Shown: positions 1 through 12,518, numbered from the stretch's first letter. The stretch is 64,000 nt of DNA from Bisporella sp. PMI_857 (GCA_021307315.1 JAJSPD010000040.1:310001-374000); one strand, 5' to 3'. The notes: generated by a model not told the origin, from the letters alone. Made by a program: numbers and translations.

Positions 1-1923
1 AGAATACATTATAAGCTCCAAGCAACATATCACAAATAACAAAGCTTGCTTCGGAAGGTAAAACTCACAAGAGAGGCCATCAAAGTCGGCCCTCAATCTT
101 GGATCATACGAGAACGCGTAGAGCAGTGCCGCTTGTGTTAGTTTTTGTCCCCTCTCTGCCTCCATCCTAGCATATTCCGCTTTCGCCACCTCATCTAGTT
201 TCTTCTGTATCTCCTCGAATGCGTTCCACGGCTTCTCCCAAAAATATCCCTCCACCTTAAGAATATTATCCATAATATCGACAGCATCACCAAGCCGCAG
301 GAACTCCCACTCGTCTTTCATTATGTCCAAATGTACACGACTTGCTACATGTGGCCGCGCTGTGTCGATCTCGGTACGACAATGTGTGCAAGGGCATAGA
401 GCCTTACTTAATCCCACGAGTATTTGGGTTTTTTGGAGACTCTTTTCACCTTCCCTTGCTAACTGGCGTATGAGTTCTGAGTCTGGCACTGGTATGGCAA
501 TACCAGTTTCTTTCTGCCACTCCTGAACATTTTTCACAATGCGTTTGCCGTCTTTGGTGTACACTGTCACTGTGTTATTATCTAGATTGATGTGGGCCTC
601 GTCGTGGAGTAGTGCAGGGTGGCTCGGCTGTGCGTTGACGCTTGTGGCTGCTGGCTGTCGTATGGAGGCTGCTCTGGTGCGTAGCTTCGGGAATCGAGGT
701 CTTCCAAAGACTGGTATCATATTGAGATCTGCCTCAAGTGTGGTTGGGAACTGGAAGTTCGCCATCTCTCTTTCCGCGGCTACTTTCTTTTCACGAGTGC
801 TGAGATTCTTATTATTCGAGTCCTTAGGATTTTCGGCTTCTTGGTGTGACGTATCTCCTGATGTTCCAGCTGCTATTTCCTTAGCAAATGTTGCGTGGCT
901 ATCTGTACCCATAGGCAGCATCATATCCTTCCCGGTAACGCTGCGGTAAGAAGTTCCTGGGTATGGTTCTACTGGAGACACCACTGATTCCGGAGGTTCT
1001 AGTTGAAATTGTGACTTGTTGGTTTTCTGGGGATTCTTACGGGAAGTGCTCAAAGATGTTTTCGATAGTGTCTCCATAATCGATAGGGAGGCTCTCATCT
1101 CCGCCTGGGACTTCAATTTATGATCATTATTCTCGTGGAGCGAGGGAACTGATGAAGATTTAGCCAACCTGTCTATTATAGGCCCTAGAGTCTTCGTGTC
1201 AATTTGAGGTCTCCTGCCATTTATATCAATATTGTCACGTGAAAGGCTGGAAGGTGATCCAAATAGTGACTTTGCAAGAGCCTCGGACTCTATCTGCATT
1301 TCCTCCAGGTCGTCGCTTATCTTATAATTGGAAGCATGTGGTAGAAACCCAGTTTCTAGTTGTGTAAGCACGAGGGCACGCTTCTCAATTTGTGACATAT
1401 TGCTACTTCCATCAGCTTCGTGGCACGAAGAACCTGAGGCTGATTTAGCGAGCGTCTCAATTAGTGGATGAAGCGTAAGAGCGTTCATGTCGATCTGTGG
1501 TTGGTTCGTCCTTCCTAGATATGAGTTTGATGCTACGGACGCGTCAACTCAATTTCCAGATAGTAACACACAGAACCTACCATCCTCAACTTCATCCTCC
1601 TCTTCGATAGACTCTAAATTAACCCTCTGCTTCGGTCTATCCCGCTCAACCCTCCAACTCCTCTTCTCTCCCATCAACGTCCTCGCGATTCCCACCTTCT
1701 CTTGCTCTGGCTTTCCTACCTCCTCACCTCTCCTCCTCAAGCCTCGCGGCAAGAAGTCAAACCACGAAGTAGGCATAACTTCATATCTTAGCAACTTGGA
1801 GGGGATAGGAAACTTGAGGCTAGGGCAGCGTGGATATTCATTGGTGATGTTCGATGCAGCCCTGTAGCGAAGGTATTTTATCGTTCCTCCTGGACCGCGG
1901 TATTTGATGGGTTTCTTGGCCAT
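1..1923 (-). CDS. Unrecognised hypothetical protein, 3' end outside window
   Basis: The ATG is at 1923. The first exon opens with a basic stretch (MAKKPIKYRGPGG) and a Glu-rich segment. A 48-bp intron with GT..AG ends fits at 1533-1580; it has a TTGAC-like branch site and keeps frame. The second exon is then open without a stop down to about position 69, where GTGAGT suggests another intron running off the edge, so the end of the gene is not visible. The protein is Ser/Thr-rich and low-complexity for about 400 residues, followed by a short Cys/His cluster (CPCTHC) and a more ordered, helical C-terminal part rich in Glu/Lys/Trp. I do not recognise a family. The long unbroken frame of about 490 codons is the main support that it is coding. 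Confidence 0.75.
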
Positions 1924-2681
1924 GTTAATATGGAGGCTATGCAGGGTGAAGAATGCGGTCGAGGGTCACGGAAAGTAGCATGCTAAGGTGAGGGCGAAGG
2001 GATATCGAACGTGGATACGGTAGCGAGACTGTAAAAGCGAAGGACGAGTCCTGCTTATTTAAACTGGTGAATAGAAGCGCGGCTGAAAGGCAAAATCGTT
2101 GTTATCAAATCACTACAACCGCCTTAAGTTGCCTTTTACTCTGGGCTATCAAGAATGATTGTCAGTAGGCGATGAATGCTCTTATCATCGCGAAAAAGAA
2201 GATATTCCCATAACCCTAACCTACCTATGCCCACTTGTAGGGTGCGGAGGAGAAGAAAATCAACCAGAACTGGCACAAACAGTAATAAGTACTTCCGAGC
2301 CAAGAAGAACATATTGTGGCTAGAGGTGGCACCTTCAGGAAACGCTGTTGCATTTTTCACAAATCTATATCAAGTCTAAGAGATTGTCTGTAGATAGTCC
2401 CATGTCTCGCGGTCTGTCTTTGCAAGAGAGCCACATACCAACAGGTTCCAGTTCTCCCCTATCACTTTGCCAAGCGCCAAAGTGTTTATATCCCTCTTTC
2501 GTAAAAGCCCAACCAGTTAAGCAGGCGGCCAAGTCAGAACCCCATCTCCCCCGAGGCTCATGCCCGCCAAGACAAAGAATATTACCATTAAATTCATCAA
2601 AAATACAGCCAGTGCGATGCCAATGCAGCGGTTGATTTTTATTCTTCGATGTCTACGATGTAAGAAACACTGATCAGCTTT
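1924..2681. other. Intergenic region, no supported gene
   Basis: This should contain the promoter of the leftward gene starting at 1923. Short open frames on both strands here (about 60-95 codons) have no recognisable content and overlap one another. I see nothing else. Confidence 0.5.
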
Positions 2682-3171
2682 CTATCTTGGCCACATGCTC
2701 TGAAAGACACATATATACCTCGCATCACCAACTTTCATACCCCGAAACCTTCCTTTGCTAGTTGTGCTTTGAGTTAATGAACCATCTTCAAGCGTGAAGT
2801 TTTCTCGAATTGATTGAGCATCACTTCCGTTTCTTCCTATGCTGCGTGCTACATCAACCCTCGATGGGCCATCCGCAGTGTGATCTGCGATATCTGAGGA
2901 CGGACGATCAGACGAGGTGGGAAGATCGTGGTAGCCGTAGTGGAACGAGGAGAGGAAGCGTGGGGACTTGGAGGTGTGCTTCGGAGGATTCACGGGGCAA
3001 ACAGACGGACTCGTATTGGCGTCTAAAAGGTATTAGTTCGATAAGAAAGTAAAGTCGATGGTTACACAAACCGGGGTTTCTCTCCTGCGCATGATTCTGC
3101 CTCGTGGAGTTGAAGGATGGCATATCGGTATCCATAACTCTGGACTGTATCTCGCTTGAGCGGAAAGGCAT
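2682..3171 (-). CDS. Small basic hypothetical protein
   Basis: Two exons are proposed: 3171-3072 and 3022-2682, joined across a 49-bp intron (GTTTGT at 3071, branch CTAAT, acceptor TTTTAG at 3023). The join keeps frame and gives about 146 residues. The product is rich in Ser, Arg, Pro and His and has no recognised domain. The first in-frame ATG (3171) is taken as start; a non-ATG extension to 3237 is open but not needed. An alternative 3' end is possible: a GTATGA..TTTCAG intron near the end would replace the last 20 residues with a short tail. Moderate to low certainty, because only frame and splice signals support it. Confidence 0.45.
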
Positions 3172-3729
3172 TCCTGTTTCTTTTCCTTTATAGTTCCTTG
3201 ATTTGTTCTGGGAGGACTTTCTGAGACTTGTTGTCAAAGGGATGAGATTGTGGGGACTCTTTGGGCTAGACGGGAATGGAAGTCTTCAATTGATGTGAAA
3301 AGGCCAGATTGGATTTGTGCAGAAGACCTAAAATTACTTTTATGCCCTTATAGACCAGACATTGGTTGTATCTCTTGACAACCATGGATCCTCAAATGAA
3401 GACATACCATAGTCAGAGTCGACTGATGGCTTCATTCTTGACCTAGAAGATATAAATAACATTAACAACTCATTAGTAGGTGGTAAGTAATTGCTTGTTT
3501 TGGCGCGTAGGGTAGAAAGTTCTTTGTCTTTGTTGTGCAAACAGGACAAAGGATTTGGGAATTGTTGGTCATTTGGGGCATCAATAGCTTTATTGGTTGG
3601 TTTCTTGCTAGTTCTTGGCTTCCCTCAAAGCAGTCCTGTGTCATGTGATTTTGAGTGCTTCTCTGGGACATGAATTCTCATATGAGGTGGTAGATCCGTA
3701 TGGCCTGAGCCGTTGGTTGTCAGTTCTGA
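3172..3729. other. Intergenic region, no supported gene
   Basis: Overlapping short frames on the minus strand (3340-3671) could be joined only with an ad hoc 100-bp intron and give no recognisable product. The region is most simply the 3' flank of the acyltransferase gene plus the upstream region of the small gene at 3171. Confidence 0.4.
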
Positions 3730-4863
3730 TTAGCTGGGCACAGAAGCCGCAGTCCGCGCTCGTGCCCATTCCTCTCGCTTGGCTTCCAAAAAACTGTGAA
3801 GTTTTAGTGAATGATATATGTATGGAAGCGTCATAAAGGAAATTTAAAAAAAAAAAAGTCATTAGAACTTGTTGACACTCACTCTCCCTTCGCTATCCAA
3901 CGCGTTTCTAACCACTTTGCTAACTCTGCGTCGGTTTGAGGTAGTTTTGTCAGAGGAATTCTCTTGACCTGCGAAGCTTAATTAGTTCTTTTGCACTGTT
4001 TGCTGCTCTTCCATTATCTATATTTTTGATCACACTCACATCTACATGAAACTTGTATCCCCCTTTCCCGCTTAAATTATTGGTGCTTAGAGACTCCCAA
4101 ATTGTTGGTGCCGAAAGAAATTTACCATGATGCCCGTACGCAATTGTGATATCATATACAGCTTTCACATGTGGTGCTTGTCGCAGATGTTGGACGGTGG
4201 TCACAAATCCTTTGGTCCTTGGATATAGAAGATGCTTTGGCATAGGTCTATTGTTCTCTTTGCACCACTGCTTTCCCTGCTCGTATTTCTTTGGCGTATA
4301 CCTGGTGGCCTCGCTAAAGCTAATAAGCCCTGTATAACATTAGTTTGGTTGTAGAAGAAATGGGTCTTTTCTGGCTCACATGTAGGCCACTCTTGCTCAA
4401 CAATCCCATAAAATACACGATCCAGCTCGGATTTATCCCTCAACCAGTTCCTGCTAACCATTGGCATACCCATTCCCCATATCCCCCAACCAAGCAATGG
4501 AACCCACTTCAATTCGACCTTCGAGAACCAGCGACACCTGGACAACATCTTGGCTTTGATGGCAAGAGCCTGGATCATGTAAAAATCGGTCCAGCTAACA
4601 TGATTTGAAATCACAATGGCAGATTCGCCGTGAGGAAGGTCGTCCCCGGAGTACGTGATCTTTCCACCATTGAACACCTCGAAAATTGTCTGAATCCAAT
4701 ACCAGCAGGTGAAGGCGATCAAGGAGCATGCATCATAAGTCCAATTAGGGAAGAAATAGCTCACTGGTAGTAAGGCAGATATGATTAAGTCCATGAGGAC
4801 TAGCTCGAAGAGCCATGGGATGATGATGAGGATTCCGCGCAGGTGGGTGATAATGTCCGCCAT
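3730..4863 (-). CDS. PlsC-type membrane acyltransferase (CST26/PSI1-like)
   Basis: Four exons (4863-4380, 4329-4040, 3968-3883, 3793-3730) give 307 residues. Introns of 50, 71 and 89 bp all have GTGAGx donors and keep frame. The N-terminus is hydrophobic (PW..ELVLMDLIISALLPVSYF), consistent with membrane anchoring in the ER. Acyltransferase block I is NHVSWTDFY (NHx4D) near residue 87. A VSRNW block follows the GWGIWGMG stretch, and the block III equivalent reads SEATRYTP, which is formed only after splicing intron 1. A basic HVDVKRIPL..LP segment follows, as in fungal lysophospholipid acyltransferases of the CST26/LCLAT1 group. Those enzymes remodel acyl chains on phosphatidylinositol or make phosphatidic acid; which substrate applies here is not visible. 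The stop after WARARTAASVPS is at 3730. Confidence 0.88.
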
Positions 4864-6340
4864 GATAATGGCAAAGGGGAATGCAAGCTGGAGGGAAGAA
4901 ACACATCAATACATTCACAGAGATATAATAATAATGAGGGATGACGAGAAGAGAAGGATACTTCCTTCAGACTACTTTGTCCAAGCGGTCAGTTGAACGC
5001 TTTTCCCACCTTATCCAACAGAAAATGTTTTGCATGTGCCCGCTCCAACAAAACCCACCCATCACCGCCGGGCCGAGCCCAGGTGAGCCAAGAGTGGCTG
5101 TTCAGGGTATGTTTCAGGGCCTTGGCAGCACTACTGGACAGAAGTAGTGTTCCCTCATGATGGAAGCGAGAGCTTGCGGGTTGTCCCCATGAATAGGCAC
5201 GCGAACACTAACAAATAATTACAGTAATCAGTACATCTCCCAATTACGTAGTATTAAAGACAGTGGCGCAGAGCAATAAGGAAATACATGTTCATCCCAA
5301 GCAGATATCATAGGATATCCCTCTTTCCTCTTACCTGCCAACCAAAGATCCTGGGGACAATCAGTAACTTGTAAGAATTCTTGTACTTGCCGTAAGTCCT
5401 GTAGGGTCTGCGGCAGCTGTGCCCAGAACCCTTCATTATCCTGCGACTCATTAGGCTATGCACTTAGTAAGCCTGTAAGCTCTTGATCTATTCCATACCA
5501 TACTTTATCATCGTCGCCCCTCATCGACACTGGGGAAAATCCGACCCTTTCATGTGGTAACGATTCTATCCAGCAGGTCCAAGAACCAGAACAGCCGCCA
5601 CCGCTGGTAACAGGCACTCCGGCACTATCCCAGTTTTGATCAATGATCTGTAACTCTGTTCAGGCATAATCTTCCCCAGATCCAGCCCACACCAAGCCAC
5701 TCAAAACACATCCACCACCCTCCAATTGCGCTTGCATAAACTTTTTTGATCCGTTCCGCAGATCTTCTGTTACACGAATATCTCCTACCCAGTCGGAACA
5801 TACAACACATCTTGCACTGCCCCAGCCTAACAACAGCCGATGTGTATATGCAGCTTACGGCATCCTCCCTGCACATAACTAAGGACGTCTCCAAAACTGA
5901 ATTGCGACAACCTCCAGTCCACCAAACCATTGCACCACCACAACCTCTCTATCAGTCGTTGCCTCTTGACTGCCAGTATCTCCACCAAACCCGGACGGTG
6001 TCATCGACATGCCACCTGGGCGAAGATTACAGGTCACACAGTACTACAGTACCTAACTCGTCCGACTTCTATTCTGAATCAATTCTGCAGGCTGCCATCG
6101 GAAAGGCCAGTACATCCTGGCATTGTCTAGAAGGAATAATCCGTGAATAGGTCAACATTGGAGGGACCCACAAACCGGTAAGTGATGCGCAACACAAGTT
6201 CAATGCTATGTGCAGTCGCGTCGCCAACGACCTATTGCATCTAAGTTGATTAAAACATCATAGCTAACGTGAGCGCTTAGACAGTTGCGCCGCAGAACCC
6301 GAATTAATAAGGAACTGCGAGGTCCCGCCGGTTCGCAGTT
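4864..6340. other. Intergenic region between divergent acyltransferase and bZIP genes
   Basis: About 1.5 kb separates two divergently transcribed genes and should carry both promoters. The longest open frame (5746-6150, plus) has no recognisable content and overlaps an antisense frame of similar length. No RNA gene or repeat was identified. Confidence 0.5.
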
Positions 6341-7659
6341 ATGTCGTCGGCATCGCCAGTGAACCAATACAGCAATAGGCATAATGAAAACGGAAATGAA
6401 TATGGAAGCGGGCAATCGGATAATGCAAAGAGTCCCCTGACGATGAGCTTAGGGTTTTTGAAGAGCTTAACGGAGAAAAAGAACACAAGAGGTAAATGAT
6501 GGTTGAGAGCGAGGAGCAACAATCGCTAACCAATGAGTAGTTGATGGACAAGAGCCGAAAAGGAGAGGACCGAAGCCAGACAGCAAACCAGCATTGACCA
6601 GGAGACAGGAGCTAAATCGCCAAGCTCAAAGGTGAAATTCTATACATTTGCTGTGGTTGTGGATAAGACTAATGGCAACAGAACACATCGAGAAAGAAAG
6701 GAGTTATATATTAAAGCTCTCGAGCAAGAAGTATTGCGACTGAAGGAAAACTTTAGCACAGTGACGCGAGACAAAGAATCCCTAGCTGAAGAAAATCGGC
6801 AATTAAGGCAACTACTTGCTCAGCATGGGATACCGTGGACTGGTAGTGGAGGAGTGGACGAGCTTGCACGTCACGGGAGTACCGGATACACTTCTAGCGG
6901 TAGCATATCTGGCAGCTATGCTCCTGGCTCAACTGGATATAGTCCCCCTCCACAGCAATCAAACTTTAACAGCGCCTCCCCTTCGAATCCTGGTGGTATG
7001 AATGGAAGGAGTTTGAATCAGCGACAACTCCAACCAGGGGTGGACTATGATCAAGCTGGCATTGATTTCGTATTAACGTACGCTCCTCCTCAACGCAATC
7101 CTTCGAGAGCGTACATGTCGCCTCCTCCACAGTAGCTAACGGCGCAATTTACGCTCGATAGGCTAGAGAGACCGTGTATGGATCACATGCAGTTTCTGGT
7201 CGAGCGGTCTGCTGGACCAGATGGTGATCCCTGTGGCCATGCTTTGATGGCATCTTGTCCTCCAGATCCTGATCCGGCTCTAACTATACCTTTCGGGCAC
7301 TACCCAACGCATCAAAACGGAACAGCGCAAAAGACGTGGGATCTATCAAAAGGCGATCTTGCAAACCTCCTCGATTTGAGCAAGCGGCTGAATCTTGATG
7401 GCGAGATCACTCCTGTCATGGCATGGGGAATGCTTTTGGGACATCCTCGATTTGCAGACCTGACGACAACTGACTTTCAAACAATATGTCAGGACCTGGG
7501 AGGAAAGATCCGTTGTTATGGGTAGGTCCTTGCTGCGCCTCACAGAAAATGTACTGTGCTAATCAGAACAGATTTGGTGCTGTATTGGAGGAGTTCGAGG
7601 TGCGCGATGCCTTGGAAAGTGTGTTATCCATGAAGCCTGAAGTCAATATGATTTATTAA
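6341..7659 (+). CDS. bZIP transcription factor (fungal AP-1-like)
   Basis: Five exons (6341-6491, 6541-6631, 6682-7110, 7162-7521, 7572-7659) encode 372 residues; all four introns are 49-51 bp and keep frame. The basic region, split by intron 2, reads NRQAQRTHRERKE (about residues 76-88), matching the NxxAQxxxR pattern of the fungal Yap/Pap1 group. It is followed by a leucine-zipper heptad region (LEQEVLRLKENF..LAEENRQLRQLL) and a conserved IPW. A Gly/Ser/Pro-rich linker leads to a C-terminal domain with LERPCMDHM, typical of a conserved Pezizomycotina bZIP family that also has a DLSKGDL..LLDLSKRL helix pair. This is a nuclear DNA-binding regulator; its targets cannot be read from sequence. 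The stop codon previously in frame at 7133 lies inside intron 3. Confidence 0.9.
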
Positions 7660-8034
7660 CCTTGCCGATGCGGGTATGGAATGAATTACGAGTAAAATAG
7701 CAAATTTTGAAGAAATCAATTGTATTATGCTTGTATAACGCTATCAAAATTTTTAATAGAGCCTTATCCCATTCGCGAAACCTTAGGAAAACCGTGCGGG
7801 TCTTTCTTATCACACCGAATTGGTAAGATGGCACATTTAGTCAAGATTAGTTGACTTTTCGTTTCCAACTGTGCTCTTCTTGAAGTTCCCACAAGAAAGC
7901 CCGGAGAGTCACGTGATGTACAATATCGATTTCTGCAGGGATTAATCGACCCCGCGAGCCCACTAACGATATTTCTAGAAAGGCATCGCGAAATTTGAGA
8001 AAAGAGCCCGAAAACAGAATTATATGTCGCAATC
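7660..8034. other. Intergenic region upstream of eIF3d
   Basis: A 375-bp gap between the bZIP stop and the eIF3d start holds the 3' flank of the first and the promoter of the second. No coding potential was recognised. Confidence 0.5.
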
Positions 8035-9899
8035 ATGGCACCAATATCTCTTTCAGATATTGTTTCGGCACTCCCATCAGAAGACTCATGGGGTCCCCCA
8101 GTTTCAACAGAAACGACTCTAAATGGAGTCCCCTACGCTCCATTTTCGAAAGGCGACAAATTAGGGCGGATGGCAGACTGGACCGCTGAGGGAAAGGATG
8201 GGCGAGATGGCAGAGGAGGTAGACAACAATACAGTAGAAACTACAGAGGTCCGATATACCACCTTATATCTCTTTTATAGGCATTTTATACAGGAATAGA
8301 AGCAGCTGCTAACTTAGACTAGATCAGCAAGTCTATGGCGCTGGCACATCGTCCCTCTTTGCTGTTGATACCCTGGCTCAAGACGAATCCACATTCTCCG
8401 TTGTCAGCAATACGCGCGACTCGGCGAAGACTCGGTTTGGGCGTGGAGGAACCTTCACTCGTGGTAGAGGACAACGCGGCGGACGAGGTGATGCCAGAGG
8501 AGGGCGGGGCCAATTTCAAAGAGTCGGTGGCCGAGGTGGGCAGCAAGGCTATGGCAACCAGTATGATAGTCGTGGAGGCCGTGGTGGCGCTCGTGGAGGG
8601 AGACGATTTGGCTGGAAGGATTATGACAAACCACAACGGAATCGTGATGCCTCAGTCAACATCAAGCCTGACTGGAAGCTACTGGAGGAGATCGACTTTA
8701 ACCGCCTTGCGAAGCTCAACCTGGACACGGATGATGGAGAGGATATCGACAGCTATGGATTCTTATACTACTACGACCGGTCGTTCGATAAGCAACCTGT
8801 CAAGAGTGCTGAACGGAGGTTGAATGTTGTTGATCGAGCTGCATATAACGTTACCACATCCTCAGATCCTATCATCCAAGAACTGGCTGAGAAGGATGAA
8901 GCTACCATTTTTGCAACTGATAGCATTCTATCTATGCTCATGTGCTCTCCTCGGTCTGTTTACCCATGGGACATTGTCATTGTACGTCAAGGCAACAAGG
9001 TCTACCTGGACAAACGCGATAATGCTACCCTTGACATGGTCACAGTCAACGAGAATGCCGCAGATGCTCCTATGGACGCTTCGGACGGAAGCAAGGACGC
9101 CATCAATCAACCCAGTGCTCTTGCTGAGGAGGCTACATATATTAACCACAACTTCGCAAACCAGGTCATGGTCGAAAGTGAGACTGCTAAGGTCGAGATG
9201 ACACATGACAATCCATTCTATAACCCAACCGAAGAAACCGAGCCTCCTGCCTCTAAAGCTTACAAGTATCGCCGTTTCGATTTGTCACTGAATGACGAGG
9301 ATCCAGTACACCTCATTGTTCGAACCGAACTTGATGCTGTCCAGAAGAATGCTATTAGTGGTGAAGATCAATTCCTCACAATCAAGGCACTGAACGAGTT
9401 CGACCACAAGGCTCAAGGAAGCGGTGGTGCGTTGGATTGGAGAACAAAGTTGGCTGGACAGAGAGGTGCGGTTGTTGCAACCGAGATGAAGAACAACAGC
9501 TGCAAGCTCGCGAGATGGACCGTACAAAGCATTATGGCTAACGCTGATGTCATGAAACTTGGGTATGCTCCCCTCATACTTTCATTATCGCTAAGACTCT
9601 AACAAAGAAACAGTTTCGTCTCCCGTGCCAATCCTAAGACTAATGATCGCCATGTTATTCTTGGTGTTGTTGGCTGGAAGCCTCGCGACTTCGCCTCCCA
9701 GATGAACTTGTCGCTCTCCAACGGTTGGGGTATCGTCCGTACGATTGCAGATATGTGCTTGCAGCGTGAAGAAGGAAAGTATGTGTTGGTTAAAGATCCC
9801 AACAAGCAGATCCTGCGATTGTATGAGGTTCCAGCTGGCAGTTTTGAGGATGATGGCGACGGGGATATCGTGGAGGAGGTCGAAGTTGAGGATGATTAG
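8035..9899 (+). CDS. moe1: Eukaryotic translation initiation factor 3 subunit d
   Basis: Three exons (8035-8248, 8323-9562, 9614-9899) encode 579 residues. The start [10 protein letters not shown] and the following [19 protein letters not shown] are diagnostic of eIF3d. An Arg/Gly-rich stretch ([16 protein letters not shown]) precedes the core, which includes [30 protein letters not shown] and the cap-binding-domain region [17 protein letters not shown]. It ends with FVSRANP..GVVGWKP and a very acidic tail. The subunit is part of the eIF3 complex on the 40S ribosome and in other eukaryotes contacts the mRNA cap. Intron 1 uses a weak donor (GTCCGA at 8249), chosen because it restores [11 protein letters not shown], the family sequence; intron 2 is standard. 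Symbol follows the fission-yeast naming. Confidence 0.95.
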
Positions 9900-10904
9900 A
9901 TCCATGTGCTTGTCGGTGCATGAAATTTGTAATTGTGTTACGGTGCATAGCTATCTTTCCCCCAAAGTGAAGAACCACCAAAATAGACAAAATATTCTCC
10001 AAAGGCTTTGATGTTCCCAGCCAAGCTTACTAGTCCAGGTCTCTCTCATTATCTCATGATCTCAGACACGTTTAACTTCTCCATATCAAGCTTGTCACAG
10101 GGTTATGCAACTACCCTTTTAAAAAGCTATAGTGCGCAGGTTACGTGGCCCATCTCAGACTTTCAAGCTCCATCATTTGTAAACATCACGCATCCCCATC
10201 CCATTTCATAACCTCGGGCAACCTATCTAGCCTTTTCCTGGCCATCGCCTCTCATCCTCCACCTCGCTTCCTCTCCACGGTCAATCTCCAGCCCAATAAC
10301 CCCCTCCTCCATCCACTATGCGCATTTGGTATATACGCAGAACGGCCACCTCCTGATTTTCGCACCGTTTTATGTGCGCTCGATTGCTGCTCGTGCATTG
10401 TAACATACACAGTATCGTGTGAGGCGATAGTTTGCGAGCTGTGTTAGAACGGTGATTATTTGTTTGTAGTGGTTGTGTGGTGATTTGGTTGGCGGATTTG
10501 TTTGGGCCGTTGCGTTTGCTGTGAAGAGGAAGGTCGGTGAGGAGGATGTGAAGTGTGACTCGAGGTTGAAAGAGGTGCTAGAAAATAGGAGAGTGAGGAT
10601 ATAGCTGGAATGAGATGAACTGCAGAAAGGATAAATATATAGGCAACTGTTTCGTGTTTATGCTCTTTTGATCACATGTAATAGAGTCATTAATTCGTAT
10701 ACGAATACTTATGTATTTCTCGTAAATAGTAGAGCCAATTCCAATAAGCTTCCCAAACGGCATCTTTTGACAATGAATCTAATATCTAGATAAATAGGGT
10801 CCGAACTTCAAATCCTTGCCATGCTAACTCCCCGATATAGCCAGAACTCTCCATGTCTAGTGGTTACTTCTAAGGCTCGCGTCCTGTAAGTCCTGTCACA
10901 TCAC
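9900..10904. other. Intergenic region, no supported gene
   Basis: About 1 kb of 3' flank between convergent genes. The open frame at 10145-10447 is low-complexity Pro/His/Cys-rich translation with no support. I see nothing else. Confidence 0.5.
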
Positions 10905-11546
10905 TCACTTCCGACTCCCGCCCCCATCTTCAGTCCGTCTAACCATCGCAATAACATCCCTCAGCTCCGTCAGTCCCCTGCTAGCCAAGCTCCTTTTCGC
11001 CCCCAAGTCAGCCTCTTCACACTGCTAAAGTCCGTCCAGAATTTCACTTACCCAACAAATGCTTCAACACCCTCTTCATAATTCTTGTCAGCCAAGCTAC
11101 TTCTTCCCAAGCCTGACTTCCCTGAACCATCATCACCAAGTGGAACGTCACGCTCCCACCACTTCTGACCAAAGATCACAATGCCCAGAGCGATTAAGAC
11201 CATAAACAGCGCGCCGAATGCCGCCCCGGCGATCTTTGTCCTCCGCCACGCCAGATGATTCTCATGCTCGCTCTTTCTCCTAACCTTGACATTTCAGTCT
11301 CAAGGTCAGCTAATCGCTCTCTTACTACCTGGTTTATGGGTACCATAGTTCGATTATGCAGACTCGGAGCCAGGATTAACAGGAAACCAGAGAGGGAATG
11401 TGAGATGGAAAGGTTATGGTTTGGGATTTATGGCTTACCAGTGGTGTGACCTCGCTCGCGTCTCGCGAATAGTGGTAGCTGTTTTGTTGGGAGAGGGAGG
11501 AGCGGTGAGGTGCGGAAGGGCGGCGAGGAGCTTTGGGGCGCGTCAT
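10905..11546 (-). CDS. Small single-pass membrane protein, unknown function
   Basis: Three exons (11546-11439, 11284-11052, 10992-10905) give 142 residues with frame kept across introns of 154 and 59 bp. The N-terminal half is polar and basic (MTRPKAPRRPSAPHRSS). A single strongly hydrophobic helix follows (AGAAFGALFMVLIALGIVIF), then an acidic/Gly-rich and finally basic tail. The protein probably sits in an organelle or plasma membrane with one span; the family is not recognised. Intron 1 is longer than its neighbours but contains a GCTGAC branch site, and the phase-0 join to VRRKSEHENHLAWRRT is clean. An open frame ending just at this start (11543-11782) is probably 5' leader sequence. Confidence 0.65.
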
Positions 11547-12518
11547 GTCTTCCGGCTGTCTTCGGGGAATCGACGGGCTGGGAAGATGGAATGATTGTTA
11601 GTGTTGACGGAGCGGTTTTCTGAAGGACCAGAATAGGGGATGTTGGTATATAAAGCCTGGTGAGTTGTTACATCGCTTACGAGAGCTGGAACAGGGGCCT
11701 GCATGGCTGGGCGAAAAGGAGTGTTGAACCTTTTGTAAGGTCTAATATTTAGGTGTAATAGGTCTGAATATGATAGATCCATTTGATTGAGGAACTAGAA
11801 TAGAACCTATCTACAGTGTCATATAATCAGAAGTGACTGGTCAAGGAAACGTTTGTCTGAAATGGGTGGTGGCCACGCTTGGCGCCTTTATTTAGGAGGT
11901 ATGCCAAGACTCCAGGAATTCTGATACTCGCCTCCTGGCCGTTCCTCAGCATCTATCTGTGACTGGAACACCCAACTCAACTGTAATACAACATTACAGA
12001 AATTATTATCCAGGATAAAGTCTATGCACAGAACGTGCTTCACTTTATCCAGATCTCAGTTATACCCAGCAATCTACACAGTAGTAACCGATTTTTGAGG
12101 CGCATTCTGTTAAAGCCAGAATATCAGACACAATAGTACTTAGACTAAAAACAGTTACCTTTCGGTCTTTGATAGCTAGAAGCCTTAGATTTCGTTTAGA
12201 CCAGTAATAAAAATTATAAACCACGCTTCATTGCAACAACCTTTCTTTGTGTGGGGCTTTAAGCGTAGCTTGTTTAAGCAAACCGACCTTGTCAAAAGCA
12301 CAAAACACTCTTTGTTTACAATGTAGCACACGGTTAGAAGACGATCATTTCAAAATTTAATAAATACCGAGTTTTGAATACTATACTTAAGTTTTAACCT
12401 AGCTTGGCTTTCTAAGAGAGTGCGTGAAAGCAAAAATATAAGGCACAATAGCACTTGGACCAAAAGCAGTTGCTTTTCGTCTTTGACACAACCAACCAGC
12501 ACAAGAAGTTTAAACAGA
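11547..12518. other. Intergenic region between divergent genes, with a diverged 60-bp duplication
   Basis: No gene is supported. Two stretches, about 12114-12172 and 12428-12487, resemble one another (shared pattern CACAATAG.ACTT..AC.AAAA.CAGTT.C.TTTCG.TCTTTGA). The second lies just upstream of the PAQR start. Otherwise AT-rich flank. Confidence 0.45.
12114..12487 (+). repeat. Pair of diverged direct repeats (about 60 bp each)
   Basis: Copy A at about 12114-12172 and copy B at about 12428-12487 align over about 60 positions, with mostly C/T and G/A differences. They lie upstream of the PAQR-family gene starting at 12519. The spacing is about 314 bp. Copies were aligned by eye. Confidence 0.45.

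Noticed and set aside
5746..6150. 134-codon frame upstream of the bZIP gene
   Set aside because: No recognisable pattern; overlaps an antisense frame of similar length; most likely promoter or leader sequence.
11543..11782. 80-codon frame immediately upstream of the small membrane-protein gene
   Set aside because: Ends four bases into that gene's start; more likely 5' leader or an upstream ORF, with no conserved content that I recognise.
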